This document shows positions 55,737 to 64,000 of a stretch of DNA of 64,000 bases, in pieces (the first letter of the stretch is position 1; every line of letters begins with the position of its first letter). The position numbers and the translations under genes were made by a program. The notes beneath the pieces are model-generated. The model made no database searches. It was given only the letters and a program-made list of their open reading frames with translations, and was not told where the DNA came from. Origin of the DNA: Intrasporangiaceae bacterium URHB0013 (GTDB taxonomy: Bacteria; Actinomycetota; Actinomycetes; Actinomycetales; Dermatophilaceae); the NCBI GenBank assembly GCA_000620545.1, contig JIBA01000013.1, positions 372,001-436,000 of the forward strand. Reading direction: 5' to 3'.

Positions 55737-56771
55737 TCAACGCTCACCGCCATCACGCCGGTCGGTGGCGGGGCGCCGGCCGGCGCCCGGTTCGTCGAGG
55801 TCGGCGTGCGGGGCACCGTCGAGGTCCCCGGCGTCCGCGTGGATGTCCGAGTCGTCGTCGGCGTCGTCGTCTGGGTCGTCCAGATCGTCGTCGACGTCCG
55901 GCGGCATGATGACCGACGGCATCCGCGTCCGGGGCGGCGCCACGGCGTCCTCCCCGAACCACCGTCGGCGCAGCGGCGCCGTCACCCAGCCGAGCGGACA
56001 GGTGAGGACGTAGCCGTAGGCCAGGGCCATGCCCGTGGCGCCGGGGAAGAGCGCGAGCCCGAGGGCGACGACGACACCCAGGGGCACGGTGATCCGCAGG
56101 TGCCGGGGCGAGAGCAGGTCGCGGAAGGAGCGGAAGCGGAAGGACGACGCCATGAGTGCCGCCGGCACCACCCCGGCCACGACGGGCACGAGGGGCGCCC
56201 AGTCGTAGAGCGGGTCGCCGATGGCGAGCACCGTGGAGATGACGACGCCCGCCGCCCCCGGGCTCGCGAGACCGACGAAGTAGCGCTTGTCGGCGAGCGG
56301 GTCGATGGTGACGTTGAAGCGCGCGAGGCGGTAGGCGGCACAGGCCAGCCAGAACATCGCCCCCGCCCAGGCCCACACCGGGTAGGCCGGCAGCGCCCAC
56401 GTGTAGACGAGCACGGCAGGCGCGATGCCGAACGAGATGAGATCGGCGAGCGAGTCGAACTGCAGGCCGAACGGTGTGATGGCACCGACGGCTCGGGCCA
56501 CCGCGCCGTCGCAGATGTCGAGGACGATCGAGATGCCGACGAGCACCGCGGCCGTACGGAAGTGGCCCTGGAAGGACAGCAGCACCGAGGAGAAGCCGCA
56601 CAGCATGTTGCCGAGGGTGAAGAGGCTCGGCAGGGTCGCCCGGGCGCGGACGCGCGGGTTGAGCCGCTCGAGCGGGATGACTCGGGCACCGGTGGCGGAG
56701 ACGAGCCGCATGCGGCGGCTCACGCGGTCGCGTCGGCGGCTGCGCTCGTCGGAGGTCGCGTCGCCGGTCAC
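55737..56771 (-). CDS. pssA: CDP-diacylglycerol-serine O-phosphatidyltransferase
   Basis: Makes phosphatidylserine from CDP-diacylglycerol and serine. 344 residues with several helices. The CDP-alcohol transferase motif is DGAVARAVGAITPFGLQFDSLAD, split as DGxxAR(x8)GxxxDxxxD (about 84-106). An acidic Asp-rich tail (DVDDDLDDPDDDADDDSD) extends the C-terminus. GTG 56771 overlaps the psd stop (GTGA), so the two consecutive enzymes of phosphatidylethanolamine synthesis are coupled. Confidence 0.92.
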   Translation of the reverse strand: MTGDATSDERSRRRDRVSRRMRLVSATGARVIPLERLNPRVRARATLPSLFTLGNMLCGFSSVLLSFQGHFRTAAVLVGISIVLDICDGAVARAVGAITPFGLQFDSLADLISFGIAPAVLVYTWALPAYPVWAWAGAMFWLACAAYRLARFNVTIDPLADKRYFVGLASPGAAGVVISTVLAIGDPLYDWAPLVPVVAGVVPAALMASSFRFRSFRDLLSPRHLRITVPLGVVVALGLALFPGATGMALAYGYVLTCPLGWVTAPLRRRWFGEDAVAPPRTRMPSVIMPPDVDDDLDDPDDDADDDSDIHADAGDLDGAPHADLDEPGAGRRPATDRRDGGER

Positions 56772-57433
56772 GGGACGTCCGCCGCCGGGAAGCGACCCAG
56801 CACCGTCTCCCCACCGACGGCGTGCGTGCCCTTGCTCACCTCGAGCTGCACCTCCGGCGGCACGAAGACGTCCATGCGCGAGCCGAACTTCATCAGGCCC
56901 ATCCGTCCGCCGGTCGCGATCTCGTCGCCGGGCTGGACGCGGGTGACGATGCGGCGCGCGAGCTGGCCGACGAGCTGGCGGTAGACGACGCGGCGCGGTC
57001 GACCGCCGACGACCCGTTCGACAATGATCTCGCTGCGCTCGTTCTTCGTGGCGCTCGCGGCGCGGTAGGCGGCGAGGAAGCGCCCGGGCGTGTGGGTGAC
57101 GTCGATGACGCGGCCACCGTAGGGAGAGCGGTTCATGTGCACGTCGAGCAGCGACAGGAAGATGCTCACCTGCTGCCACTCACCGGGCGGGGCGATGCCC
57201 GGTTGCGGCTCCCCCACGTGCATGACGATGCCGTCAGCCGGCGCGAGGACGACGTCGGGATCCGACACCGGCGTGTGGTCCGGCGTGCGGTCCGGGTCGC
57301 GGAAGAAGAGGGTGACGCCCGCTGTCAGCAGGCCGAGGGCGGCGGTCGTACGCGGTCGGCGGGCCAGCGCGGCGACCACCGTGGGCACGGCGGCCATCAC
57401 GGTGAAGGGCCTGGCGGCTGGGTCGATCTTCAC
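56768..57433 (-). CDS. psd: Phosphatidylserine decarboxylase proenzyme
   Basis: 221 residues of the short actinobacterial type. An N-terminal membrane region (VMAAVPTVVAALA) precedes VLAPADGIVMHVGE, FLSLLDVHMNRSPYGG and the self-cleavage site in MKFGSRMDVFVP, where Gly-Ser forms the pyruvoyl group. It decarboxylates phosphatidylserine to phosphatidylethanolamine. GTG 57433 has GGAG upstream at a longish spacing; the upstream frame lacks family similarity. It is divergent from the ABC ATPase gene. Confidence 0.92.
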   Translation of the reverse strand: MKIDPAARPFTVMAAVPTVVAALARRPRTTAALGLLTAGVTLFFRDPDRTPDHTPVSDPDVVLAPADGIVMHVGEPQPGIAPPGEWQQVSIFLSLLDVHMNRSPYGGRVIDVTHTPGRFLAAYRAASATKNERSEIIVERVVGGRPRRVVYRQLVGQLARRIVTRVQPGDEIATGGRMGLMKFGSRMDVFVPPEVQLEVSKGTHAVGGETVLGRFPAADVP

Positions 57434-57605
57434 GGGTGGGGTCTCCGTCAGGGTCGAGTGGGCGGTCGGGTGGGTTGGGGCAACGGCCTGGCGCACCGAG
57501 CGGGCGCGCTGGGCGAGGGACTGGTGCTGGCACGGCGTCGGGTGGGCCGGTGGCGACCGAGGTTCGTGCCCAAGGCCGTCGGGACCGAGCCTAGACTCAT
57601 GCGCC

Positions 57606-58316
57606 ATGACCCTTGCGGTGACACTGTCGGGCCTGCACCGCACCTTCGGTCAGGTGTCGGCCCTCGACGGACTGACTTGGTCGGCGCCTGCCGGGTCCGT
57701 CACGGCGGTCCTGGGCCCGAACGGTGCGGGCAAGACGACGGCCATCGAGTGCGCCGTGGGGCTGGGTCAGCCCGATCGTGGCACGGTGCGCGTGCTGGGC
57801 ACCGACCCGTGGCAGGCGAGCGCCGACCACCGCGCCCGTGTCGGGGTGATGCTCCAGGCCGGGGGGCTGCCCAACGGCGCGAAGCCGATGCGGCTGCTGC
57901 AGCACCTCGCCCGCCTCTATGCCGACCCCGTCGACGTCGCCGAGGTGGCGCACCGCCTCGGTGTGACCGACTTCGCCGCGACGACGGTACGCCGGCTCTC
58001 GGGCGGCCAGAAGCAGCGCCTCGCGCTCGCTGCGTCGCTGCTCGGTCGCCCCGAGGTGCTCTTCCTCGACGAGCCGGTGGCCGGACTCGACCCGCACGGA
58101 CGGCTCGACGTGTGGGACCTCGTGGCCGAACAGCGTGACGCCGGAACCACCGTGGTCGTGACGACCCATTCCTTCGAGGAGGCCGAGCGGCTCGCCGACC
58201 ACCTCGTCATCATGAACGCGGGACGCACCGTCGCTGAGGGGACGCCCGACGCCGTGACCGAGGGGCGCTCCCTCTCAGACGTCTACTTCAGCCTGACGCG
58301 CAAGGGAGCCGCGTGA
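57606..58316 (+). CDS. ABC-2 exporter ATP-binding protein
   Basis: 236 residues. Walker A LGPNGAGKTTAIE, Q-loop VMLQAGGLPNG (the usual Gln context is short), signature LSGGQKQRLALAASL, Walker B VLFLDEPVAGLD, H-loop TTHSFEEAE. ATG 57606 lies eight bases after TAGACT (57592-57597). Its stop overlaps the permease start (GTGA). This ATPase/permease pair lies upstream of ctaA, an arrangement common in actinobacteria; a link to haem A synthesis is unproven. Confidence 0.92.
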   Translation: MTLAVTLSGLHRTFGQVSALDGLTWSAPAGSVTAVLGPNGAGKTTAIECAVGLGQPDRGTVRVLGTDPWQASADHRARVGVMLQAGGLPNGAKPMRLLQHLARLYADPVDVAEVAHRLGVTDFAATTVRRLSGGQKQRLALAASLLGRPEVLFLDEPVAGLDPHGRLDVWDLVAEQRDAGTTVVVTTHSFEEAERLADHLVIMNAGRTVAEGTPDAVTEGRSLSDVYFSLTRKGAA

Positions 58317-59089
58317 GCACCGCAGCCACCCCGAAGCCGACGACCGCGCGCGCCGCTGCCCCGAGCAGACGGGTCCTGACCCAGGCCGGGTTCGAGGTCG
58401 GGAGCCTGCTCCGCAACGGCGAACAGCTCCTCGTCTCCCTCGTGCTCCCCGCCTTGACGCTCGTCGGGCTCAGCATGACGAGCACCCCGTCCCTCGGCCC
58501 TGGCACGCGGATCGACGTCGCGACGCCAGGGGTCATCGCACTGTGCGTCATCTCCGCCGCATTCACCGCGCAGGCCATCTCGACCGGCTTCGACCGGCGC
58601 TACGCGGTGCTGCGCTACCTCGGCGTCACACCGCTCGGGCGGGGCGGCCTCGTCGCGGCCAAGGTGCTCGCGACGCTCGCCGTCGAGGCGATCCAGATCG
58701 CGCTCATCGCCGTGCTCGGACTCGTCCTGGGGTGGCGACCCGACGTCTCGGGCATCCCGTATGCCGTCCTCTTCGTCATCCTGGGCACGTGGGCATTCGT
58801 GGCCCTGGCCCTCCTGCTCGCGGGAACCCTCCGGGCCGAGGCGGTGCTCGCGATCGCCAACCTCGTGTGGGTGCTGCTCCTCGCGCTGGGCGGTGTCATC
58901 GTCCCCCGGACCGAGCTTCCGGCGGGTGCGTCTGCCGTCGCGGCCTACCTGCCCTCGGCGGGACTCGCCGACGGGCTCCGGTCGGCGCTCGTCGAGGGGC
59001 AGCTGAACCTTCCCGCCCTCGGTGTCGTCCTCGCGTGGGGACTGGTGGGCACGGTTCTCGCGGCGCGTCTCTTCCGCTTCGACGACTGA
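58313..59089 (+). CDS. ABC-2 exporter permease
   Basis: 258 residues with about six membrane helices, beginning after GFEVGSLLRNGEQLLVSLVLPALTL. The coupling region is TGFDRRYAVLRYLGVTPLGRGGLVAAK. Ala/Thr/Pro-rich N-terminus. GTG 58313 overlaps the ATPase stop. The exported substrate is unknown. Confidence 0.9.
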   Translation: MSTAATPKPTTARAAAPSRRVLTQAGFEVGSLLRNGEQLLVSLVLPALTLVGLSMTSTPSLGPGTRIDVATPGVIALCVISAAFTAQAISTGFDRRYAVLRYLGVTPLGRGGLVAAKVLATLAVEAIQIALIAVLGLVLGWRPDVSGIPYAVLFVILGTWAFVALALLLAGTLRAEAVLAIANLVWVLLLALGGVIVPRTELPAGASAVAAYLPSAGLADGLRSALVEGQLNLPALGVVLAWGLVGTVLAARLFRFDD

Positions 59090-59244
59090 ACCGGCCAGAC
59101 TGGCCGACACCTGCCGACCTACCCGGCGCACGGGTCACATCGGCGACGCACCACGGCAGCACCGGAACACCGCAACATCGCAGCACGCAACACCGCACGA
59201 GGCAGCCGCATCACCACCTGACGACCTGACGGCCTGGAGGCGAC

Positions 59245-59727
59245 GTGTTCGACTACATCTTCGGTCTTCCGATGCATGCCCTCGTGATCCACGCGGTGGT
59301 CGTGCTCGTGCCCCTTTCGGCGCTGTGCGCGATCGCCTACGTCGTGCGCCCCGGGTGGCGACGTCTGCTGCGCTGGCCCACGGCGGCCGGCGCCGTGATC
59401 TCGGGCGTCTCGGCGTTCGTCGCCGCCGAGAGCGGCGAGGCGCTCCAGCGCCGGGTGTCGCAGGTGAGGGCGAGCACGACGGACTTCGACCTGCTCAACG
59501 TGCACGTGGAGTGGGGCGACCGCGCCAAGCTCGTCTGCCTCATCTTCATGGTCCTCACCCTCCTTGCCCTGTGGGTGGTCCGCCCGCCCGGGGAGGCGTC
59601 GCCCCTCGGTCACGCCTTCGACGTCATCGTCTGCACGCTGGTCGTGCTCGTCGCCGTGGCCGTCGTCATCACCGTCGTGCTGGCAGGCCACGCCGGCTCG
59701 CAGGTCGTCTGGAACGGCCTCGCCTGA
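59245..59727 (+). CDS. DUF2231 family membrane protein
   Basis: 160 residues with four membrane helices. The start FGLPMHALVIHAVVVLVPLSA contains two His in the first helix (a possible haem or metal pair) and the end has VITVVLAGHAGSQVVW with a third. DUF2231 proteins have this His pattern; function is unknown. GTG 59245 has GGAGG six bases upstream. It lies between the ABC exporter and ctaA, among haem/respiratory genes. Confidence 0.85.
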   Translation: MFDYIFGLPMHALVIHAVVVLVPLSALCAIAYVVRPGWRRLLRWPTAAGAVISGVSAFVAAESGEALQRRVSQVRASTTDFDLLNVHVEWGDRAKLVCLIFMVLTLLALWVVRPPGEASPLGHAFDVIVCTLVVLVAVAVVITVVLAGHAGSQVVWNGLA

Positions 59728-59859
59728 CCTGGCCCGCCGGAGGACGCTTGTCCCCACCTGCGCGGAAGCAGCCCGGCCCCTGCGGAGTGGGTCCGCAGTG
59801 ACGACCGAGCCCATCCGGGCGATGCGGGGTGACCGCGCCGGGCGGCATACCCTTGCGGG

Positions 59860-60825
59860 GTGTCCTCCACGCCAACCGTGACCGACGCCGGCCCTGCGAC
59901 CGGCACGAGCCGTCTCGCCCGGGCCGCCGGTCGTCTTCCCGCCGTCCCGTCCCGTTGGGTGCGTCCACTGCTGCTGGCCAACCTCGTCGGTGAGGTCGGC
60001 ATCGTCGTCACCGGGGGCATCGTGCGCCTCACCGGTAGCGGCCTCGGGTGCAGCACGTGGCCGGAGTGCCAGCCCGGCTCGTTCACGCCCGTGCGCACGC
60101 CCGAGAGCGAGATCCACGACCTCGTCGAGTTCGGCAACCGCACGCTGACCGGCGTCGTGGGCGTCCTCGCCCTGGCGTCGCTGTGGGTCGTGCTCACGCA
60201 CTGGCCGGCGCGCCGACGGCTCCACCTCGTCGCGGTCGGAGTCCTCGCCGGCATCCCCGCGCAGGCCGTCCTCGGTGGCATCACGGTCCTGACGGGGCTC
60301 AACCCGTGGACCGTCATGTCGCACTTCCTGCTCTCTATGGTGCTCGTCGCACTGTCGACCGCTCTCGTACGGGGAGCACGCGACGACGGGTCGGGCCCTG
60401 GCGAGCTCCTCGTGCACCCGCTCGCGCGCACCCTGGCCCTGGGCACGAGCGCGGTCGGGGCGGTCGTGCTGCTCCTCGGCACCATCGTCACCGGGTCGGG
60501 CCCGCACTCGGGGGATGCCGTCCGGCCCGCGCGCACCGGTTTCGACCCGCGCTTCGTGTCGTGGATGCACGCCGACGCCGTCATGCTCTTCTGCGGTCTC
60601 GTCATCGCCACCCTGGTCGCGGTCAGCATCTCGGCCACCACCGACGAGGCCCGCCGAGCCTGGACCATGGTCCTGCTCGTCACACTCGCCCAGGGCCTCG
60701 TCGGCTACGTGCAGTACTTCACCAAGCTGCCCGAGCTGCTCGTCCTCGTGCACATGCTCGGTGCCAGCCTGCTCGTCGTCGCCCTGACGTTCGGCGTGCT
60801 GGCCACCAGACGCCACCCGGTCTGA
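59860..60825 (+). CDS. ctaA: Heme A synthase (COX15/CtaA)
   Basis: Oxidises haem O to haem A for cytochrome oxidase. 321 residues with eight helices. Family signatures are GGIVRLTGSGLGCSTWPEC (about 46-64), which includes a loop Cys pair with CQPG, HDLVEFGNRTLTG, SHFLLSM and later SWMHADAVMLF and LVLVHMLGA, giving the haem-binding His. GTG 59860 lies six bases after TACCCT (59848-59853), a box that overlaps a GGCATAC motif. It pairs functionally with ctaB. Confidence 0.93.
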   Translation: MSSTPTVTDAGPATGTSRLARAAGRLPAVPSRWVRPLLLANLVGEVGIVVTGGIVRLTGSGLGCSTWPECQPGSFTPVRTPESEIHDLVEFGNRTLTGVVGVLALASLWVVLTHWPARRRLHLVAVGVLAGIPAQAVLGGITVLTGLNPWTVMSHFLLSMVLVALSTALVRGARDDGSGPGELLVHPLARTLALGTSAVGAVVLLLGTIVTGSGPHSGDAVRPARTGFDPRFVSWMHADAVMLFCGLVIATLVAVSISATTDEARRAWTMVLLVTLAQGLVGYVQYFTKLPELLVLVHMLGASLLVVALTFGVLATRRHPV

Positions 60826-60977
60826 GGGCCGCACGGCGCGCCATCGACCAGCGGACGCCGGATGCCCACCCACCGCGCGCCCGGTCGGACGTCGCGGTCG
60901 TCGACAGGGCCGGCGGCGTTCGAGCCGACCCCGCTCCGCACGGGCCTCGACCGGACGGTCTTCCATAGGCTGGGGCG

Positions 60978-61991
60978 GTGACCGACCAGCCGACCCTGCG
61001 CGCCGGCGAGCTCGTGCTGAGGCCCTGGACGCTCGAGGACAGCGACGTGACCCGGCCCCTGCACGACCGCGAGATGGCCCGCTGGTTCGACTTCCCCGAG
61101 ACCCTGCCGCCCACCGACGAGCACCGGGCCTGGATCGAGCGGACCCACGACGAGTGGTCCGACCGGTCCAGGGCGACCTTCCTCGTCGAGTGGCGCGGAC
61201 GCGGCGCCGGCACCGTCGACGTCCGCGTCCAGGATCCGGGCATCGGAGTGCTGTCCTGGGCGGTCTTCGCGCCGTTCCGCGGACAGGGGCTGGCGTGGCG
61301 AGCCGTGCGACTCCTCGTCGAGTGGGCCTTCGACGCGCTCGATCTCGAACGTGTCGAGGCGCACGTCAACCCCGACAACCGCGCGTCGGTGCGCACCGCC
61401 CTGCGTGCCGGCCTCCGCCGCGAGGGCCACCTGCGCGGAAACGCGACCCTCGCCGGCGTGCGCCAGGACACCGTGGTCCTCGGACGGCGCCGTGAGGACG
61501 CGCACCCGGACACCCGAGAGGGCTTCACCGCGATGCTCGACTCGAGCCTGCCCACCAAGCGCGCCATCGCCCAGGGCGTCCTCCGCTCGGACTCCGGGCA
61601 GCTGCTGCTCTGCGAGCTCGTCTACAAGCGCGAGTGGGACCTGCCCGGCGGTGTCGTCGACCGGTTCGAGTCCCCTGCGGCCTGCGTCGTCCGAGAGGTT
61701 CGCGAGGAGCTGGACCTCGTCGTCACTGCAGGACCGCTGCTCGCCGTCAACTGGCTTCCGGCCCTGCACGGCTGGGGTGACGCGACGGTCTTCGTCTTCG
61801 ACCTCGGGACCGTGCAGGCCGACGTCATCGGACGGGCCCACCTGCAGCAGCGAGAGATCCGCGACGTGCACTGGACGGCACCGGACGACTGGGCGGGCCG
61901 GGTCGCGCCCTACAACGAGCGACTGCTCATGGCCCTGCACGCACACGACGGCGGCACGCTCTACCTCGAGGACGGCACGCCCACGCGGTGA
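60978..61991 (+). CDS. GNAT acetyltransferase-NUDIX hydrolase fusion
   Basis: 337 residues. Residues 1-175 are a GNAT domain (RPWTLEDSDVTRPLHDREMARWF, then VFAPFRGQGLAWRAVRLLV as the acetyl-CoA loop and LERVEAHVNPDNRASVRTALRAGL). Residues about 185-337 are a NUDIX domain with the box GGVVDRFESPAACVVREVREELDL. The substrates of both are unknown; they may be linked in nucleotide or damage-control metabolism. GTG 60978 lies six bases after TAGGCT (60966-60971). The stop converges on ctaB. Confidence 0.87.
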   Translation: MTDQPTLRAGELVLRPWTLEDSDVTRPLHDREMARWFDFPETLPPTDEHRAWIERTHDEWSDRSRATFLVEWRGRGAGTVDVRVQDPGIGVLSWAVFAPFRGQGLAWRAVRLLVEWAFDALDLERVEAHVNPDNRASVRTALRAGLRREGHLRGNATLAGVRQDTVVLGRRREDAHPDTREGFTAMLDSSLPTKRAIAQGVLRSDSGQLLLCELVYKREWDLPGGVVDRFESPAACVVREVREELDLVVTAGPLLAVNWLPALHGWGDATVFVFDLGTVQADVIGRAHLQQREIRDVHWTAPDDWAGRVAPYNERLLMALHAHDGGTLYLEDGTPTR

Positions 61992-62039
61992 CCGCGCCAC
62001 CCGGCATACGCCCTCGGGGTCTCGGTGCAGCCGCTGCAG

Positions 62040-63053
62040 TCAGGCGAAGAACGGCAGCGCCACGTGCCAGATGGGATCCAGCGCGACGCCCACGAAGAGG
62101 ATCGTCAGGTACGTGATCGAGAAGTGGAACAGGCGCATCGGCTTGAGGACGTCCTCGGCCGCACCCGCCCGCGCCTTGGCGAGGAGACGGTGCGCCTCGG
62201 TGAGGAAGAGCGCCCCCGCCACGACGGCGGCCACGGTGTAGACCCAGCCGACCTGCTGGACGGGGATGAGCGCGAGCGACGTGAGCACCATCGCCCACGA
62301 GTACACGACGACCTGCCGAGCGACCACGACGAAGCGCTCGACGACGGGCAGCATCGGCACGTGCGCCGCGGCGTAGTCGTCCTTGTAGCGCATCGAGAGC
62401 GGCCAGTAGTGCGGAGGCGTCCAGAAGAAGATGACCAGGAAGAGGATGAGGGCCGACCAGCTGAGCGAGTCGGTGACGGCCGACCATCCGATGAGCACCG
62501 GCATGCAGCCCGCCGCCCCTCCCCAGACGATGTTCTGGGCCGTGCGGCGCTTGAGCAGCAGGGTGTAGCCGAAGACGTAGAAGAGCAGGGCAGCCAGGGC
62601 CAGCCCGGCGCTCAGCCAGTTGACGAGCAGGCCAAGCCAGACCGTCGACCCGACCGCGAGCGCGACACCGAAGACGAGGGCGCCGCGTGGGCTCACGGTG
62701 CCCGTCACGAGCGGGCGTCGACTCGTCCGGTGCATCACCGCGTCGATGTCGCGGTCGATGTAGCAGTTGAGGGTGTTGGCGGCCCCCGCGGACAGGGTGC
62801 CGCCGACGACGGTGGCGACGACGAGCCAGAGGTCGGGCACACCCTGCTCGGCGAGGAACATCACGGGGATCGTCGTGATGAGGAGCAGCTCGATGATCCG
62901 CGGCTTCATCAGCGAGACGTACTGTCCGACGAGGAACTTCAGCCCACTGCCGTCCGGACCGTGCAGCGCCGAGAGGTCGGCGCGGGGGTCCACCGTTGTC
63001 ACTGAGATCCTCACCGCTGGTACGTCGCTCCGGCCCGATGGGTACGTGAGCAT
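62040..63053 (-). CDS. ctaB: Heme O synthase (protoheme IX farnesyltransferase)
   Basis: Adds a farnesyl group to haem B. 337 residues with about nine helices. The Asp-rich motif [19 protein letters not shown] (about 95-113) is the prenyl-diphosphate site; [11 protein letters not shown] and the second [15 protein letters not shown] are also present. ATG 63053 lies nine bases after TAGACT (minus strand, 63063-63068); a GTG a few codons later is possible. It is divergent from tkt, the usual actinobacterial layout. Confidence 0.93.
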   Translation of the reverse strand: MLTYPSGRSDVPAVRISVTTVDPRADLSALHGPDGSGLKFLVGQYVSLMKPRIIELLLITTIPVMFLAEQGVPDLWLVVATVVGGTLSAGAANTLNCYIDRDIDAVMHRTSRRPLVTGTVSPRGALVFGVALAVGSTVWLGLLVNWLSAGLALAALLFYVFGYTLLLKRRTAQNIVWGGAAGCMPVLIGWSAVTDSLSWSALILFLVIFFWTPPHYWPLSMRYKDDYAAAHVPMLPVVERFVVVARQVVVYSWAMVLTSLALIPVQQVGWVYTVAAVVAGALFLTEAHRLLAKARAGAAEDVLKPMRLFHFSITYLTILFVGVALDPIWHVALPFFA

Positions 63054-63154
63054 TGCGTTCCAAGTCTAGACCGTCGCCGGCGACGGGCGGCACCGCACCT
63101 GCGGAGCGCCGTACCGACCCTCGGGCGAGGTGTCGTCGCTCACAGCGCGGGCAC

Positions 63155-63193
63155 TAGGCTCGTGGCGTACGAGATCCACCTTTGCTGAAGGAG
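63155..63193 (+). promoter_or_regulatory. Probable tkt promoter and ribosome site
   Basis: A TAGGCT -10 box (63155-63160) would start a leader of about 35-40 bases. AAGGAG (63188-63193) lies nine bases before GTG 63203. Unlike many neighbours, tkt is therefore led by a Shine-Dalgarno. Confidence 0.5.
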
Positions 63194-63202
63194 ACCCGTT
63201 CC

Positions 63203-64000
63203 GTGCCCACTGCTGCGTCCAGCACCGCCACGAAGGCGAAGAAGCCCACCCGATCCGGCGCCACGCGGACGGCCAAGACGAAGGGCTTGCTGGCACAGCG
63301 CGACCCGGGTCTGCCGCTGCCCGTGGCGAAGAAGGCCGGCTGGAGTGACCTCGACGTGCGCGCGGTCGACACGACGAGGCTGCTCGCCGCCGACGCCGTG
63401 CAGAAGGTCGGCAACGGCCACCCCGGCACCGCGATGTCGCTGGCCCCGCTCGCGTACCTGCTCTACCAGAACGTCATGACGCACGACCCGTCCGACCCTG
63501 CCTGGCTCGGCCGCGACCGGTTCGTGCTCTCCTGCGGGCACTCGAGCCTGACGCAGTACATCCAGCTCTACCTCAGCGGCTACGGCCTCTCGCTCGACGA
63601 CCTCAAGTCGCTGCGCACGTGGGGCTCGCTGACCCCCGGCCACCCCGAGGTCCACCACACCCCCGGCGTCGAGATCACGACCGGCCCGCTCGGGTCGGGC
63701 CTCGCGTCGGCCGTCGGCATGGCCATGGCCCAGCGTCGCCAGCGCGGCCTGTTCGACCCGGACGCCAAGCCCGGCACGAGCCCCTTCGACCACCACGTCT
63801 ACGTCATCGCCTCCGACGGCGACATGCAGGAGGGCGTCTCCCACGAGGCCTGCGCCCTCGCGGGCCACCAGGAGCTCGGCAACCTCACCGTCCTCTACGA
63901 CGCGAACCAGATCTCCATCGAGGACGACACGGACATCGCATTCAGCGAGGACGTCGCCGCGCGCTTCGAGGCGTACGGCTGGCACGTCGTCGAGGTCGAC
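63203..64000 (+). CDS. tkt: Transketolase, 5' part (runs off the window)
   Basis: TPP-dependent enzyme of the pentose phosphate pathway. The 266 codons present cover most of the first domain. An unusual basic Ala/Lys/Thr-rich extension (MPTAASSTATKAKK) precedes DTTRLLAADAVQKVGNGHPGTAMS, HDPSDPAWLGRDRFVLSCGH, TGPLGSGLASAVGMAM and the TPP motif SDGDMQEGVSHEACALAGH followed by LYDANQIS. The gene remains open at the edge. It is divergent from ctaB. Confidence 0.95.
   Translation, partial: MPTAASSTATKAKKPTRSGATRTAKTKGLLAQRDPGLPLPVAKKAGWSDLDVRAVDTTRLLAADAVQKVGNGHPGTAMSLAPLAYLLYQNVMTHDPSDPAWLGRDRFVLSCGHSSLTQYIQLYLSGYGLSLDDLKSLRTWGSLTPGHPEVHHTPGVEITTGPLGSGLASAVGMAMAQRRQRGLFDPDAKPGTSPFDHHVYVIASDGDMQEGVSHEACALAGHQELGNLTVLYDANQISIEDDTDIAFSEDVAARFEAYGWHVVEVD

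Noticed and set aside
56041-58202. Arg-rich and Val/Gly-rich antisense frames across pssA, psd and the ABC ATPase
   Set aside because: Each is opposite a gene with intact motifs; none has a start site or recognisable domain.
59090-59244. Short CGCAACACCG-like direct repeats before the DUF2231 gene as a CRISPR-like array
   Set aside because: The units are imperfect, about 10-20 bases, with no regular spacers; at most a low-complexity leader.

Overview
The window is very GC-rich (about 70% or more by eye) and has the gene content of an aerobic actinobacterium. The evidence is F420-dependent luciferase-like oxidoreductases, a fabG-fabI pair like mabA-inhA, a furA-katG operon, a sufR-sufBDCSUT operon, divergent ctaB/tkt genes, FemX-type transferases, short GT4 glycogen synthase and many GTG starts. 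I infer order Micrococcales, perhaps an Intrasporangiaceae-like organism, from overall flavour only; genus is not determined. I see no insertion sequence, prophage, CRISPR array, rRNA gene or origin. The only RNA gene I can support is one tRNA-Leu(GAG).

Layout. 1-6.4 kb: the uppP end, an F420 oxidoreductase divergent from an aldo/keto reductase, a protein with a 32-Asp run, a lipoprotein, a DUF5703 protein and an M20 peptidase. 6.4-11.2 kb: tRNA-Leu, a MarR-ABC exporter unit, an MFS transporter and a HipA-like kinase/DUF3037 pair. 11.2-17.6 kb: an rRNA/tRNA 2'-O-methyltransferase-like protein, a TSUP transporter, an SPFH/NfeD pair, a lone ABC ATPase, two uncharacterised proteins and a PIG-L deacetylase. 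17.7-29.8 kb is a reserve-polymer region: glgA/glgC (glycogen), an F420 oxidoreductase, a ZIP transporter, serB, cphB and cphA (cyanophycin), and a convergent Mur-ligase-TPR fusion related to CphA. 29.8-32.3 kb: fabI and fabG plus small membrane and zinc-ribbon proteins. 32.4-37.8 kb: a 56-bp palindrome, katG-furA, moaA, SURF1 and a VOC protein. 37.9-48.5 kb: an ABC exporter, an enoyl-CoA hydratase, an ABC-F protein, a FemX/alanine-racemase-like pair, map, an XRE regulator, a WYL regulator and a membrane zinc peptidase. 48.5-55.7 kb: the SUF iron-sulfur assembly operon ending in an acVLRF1 ribosome-rescue hydrolase. 55.7-64 kb: pssA-psd, an ABC exporter, DUF2231, ctaA, a GNAT-NUDIX fusion, ctaB and the start of tkt.

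How the genes fit together. The right end makes cofactors for respiration: SUF supplies Fe-S clusters, ctaB/ctaA make heme O/A, and SURF1 helps insert heme A into cytochrome oxidase; furA-katG handles peroxide. The centre makes and degrades carbon (glycogen) and nitrogen (cyanophycin) reserves.

Two sequence-level patterns stand out. First, at least 26 genes carry a TANNNT hexamer 6-9 bases before the start codon with no Shine-Dalgarno, the signature of leaderless transcripts; genes inside operons instead use AGGAGG-type sites or 1-4 base stop/start overlaps. Second, the octamer CGGCATAC (either strand) occurs about 26 times in 64 kb, is over-represented in intergenic DNA, and forms inverted pairs in three gaps.
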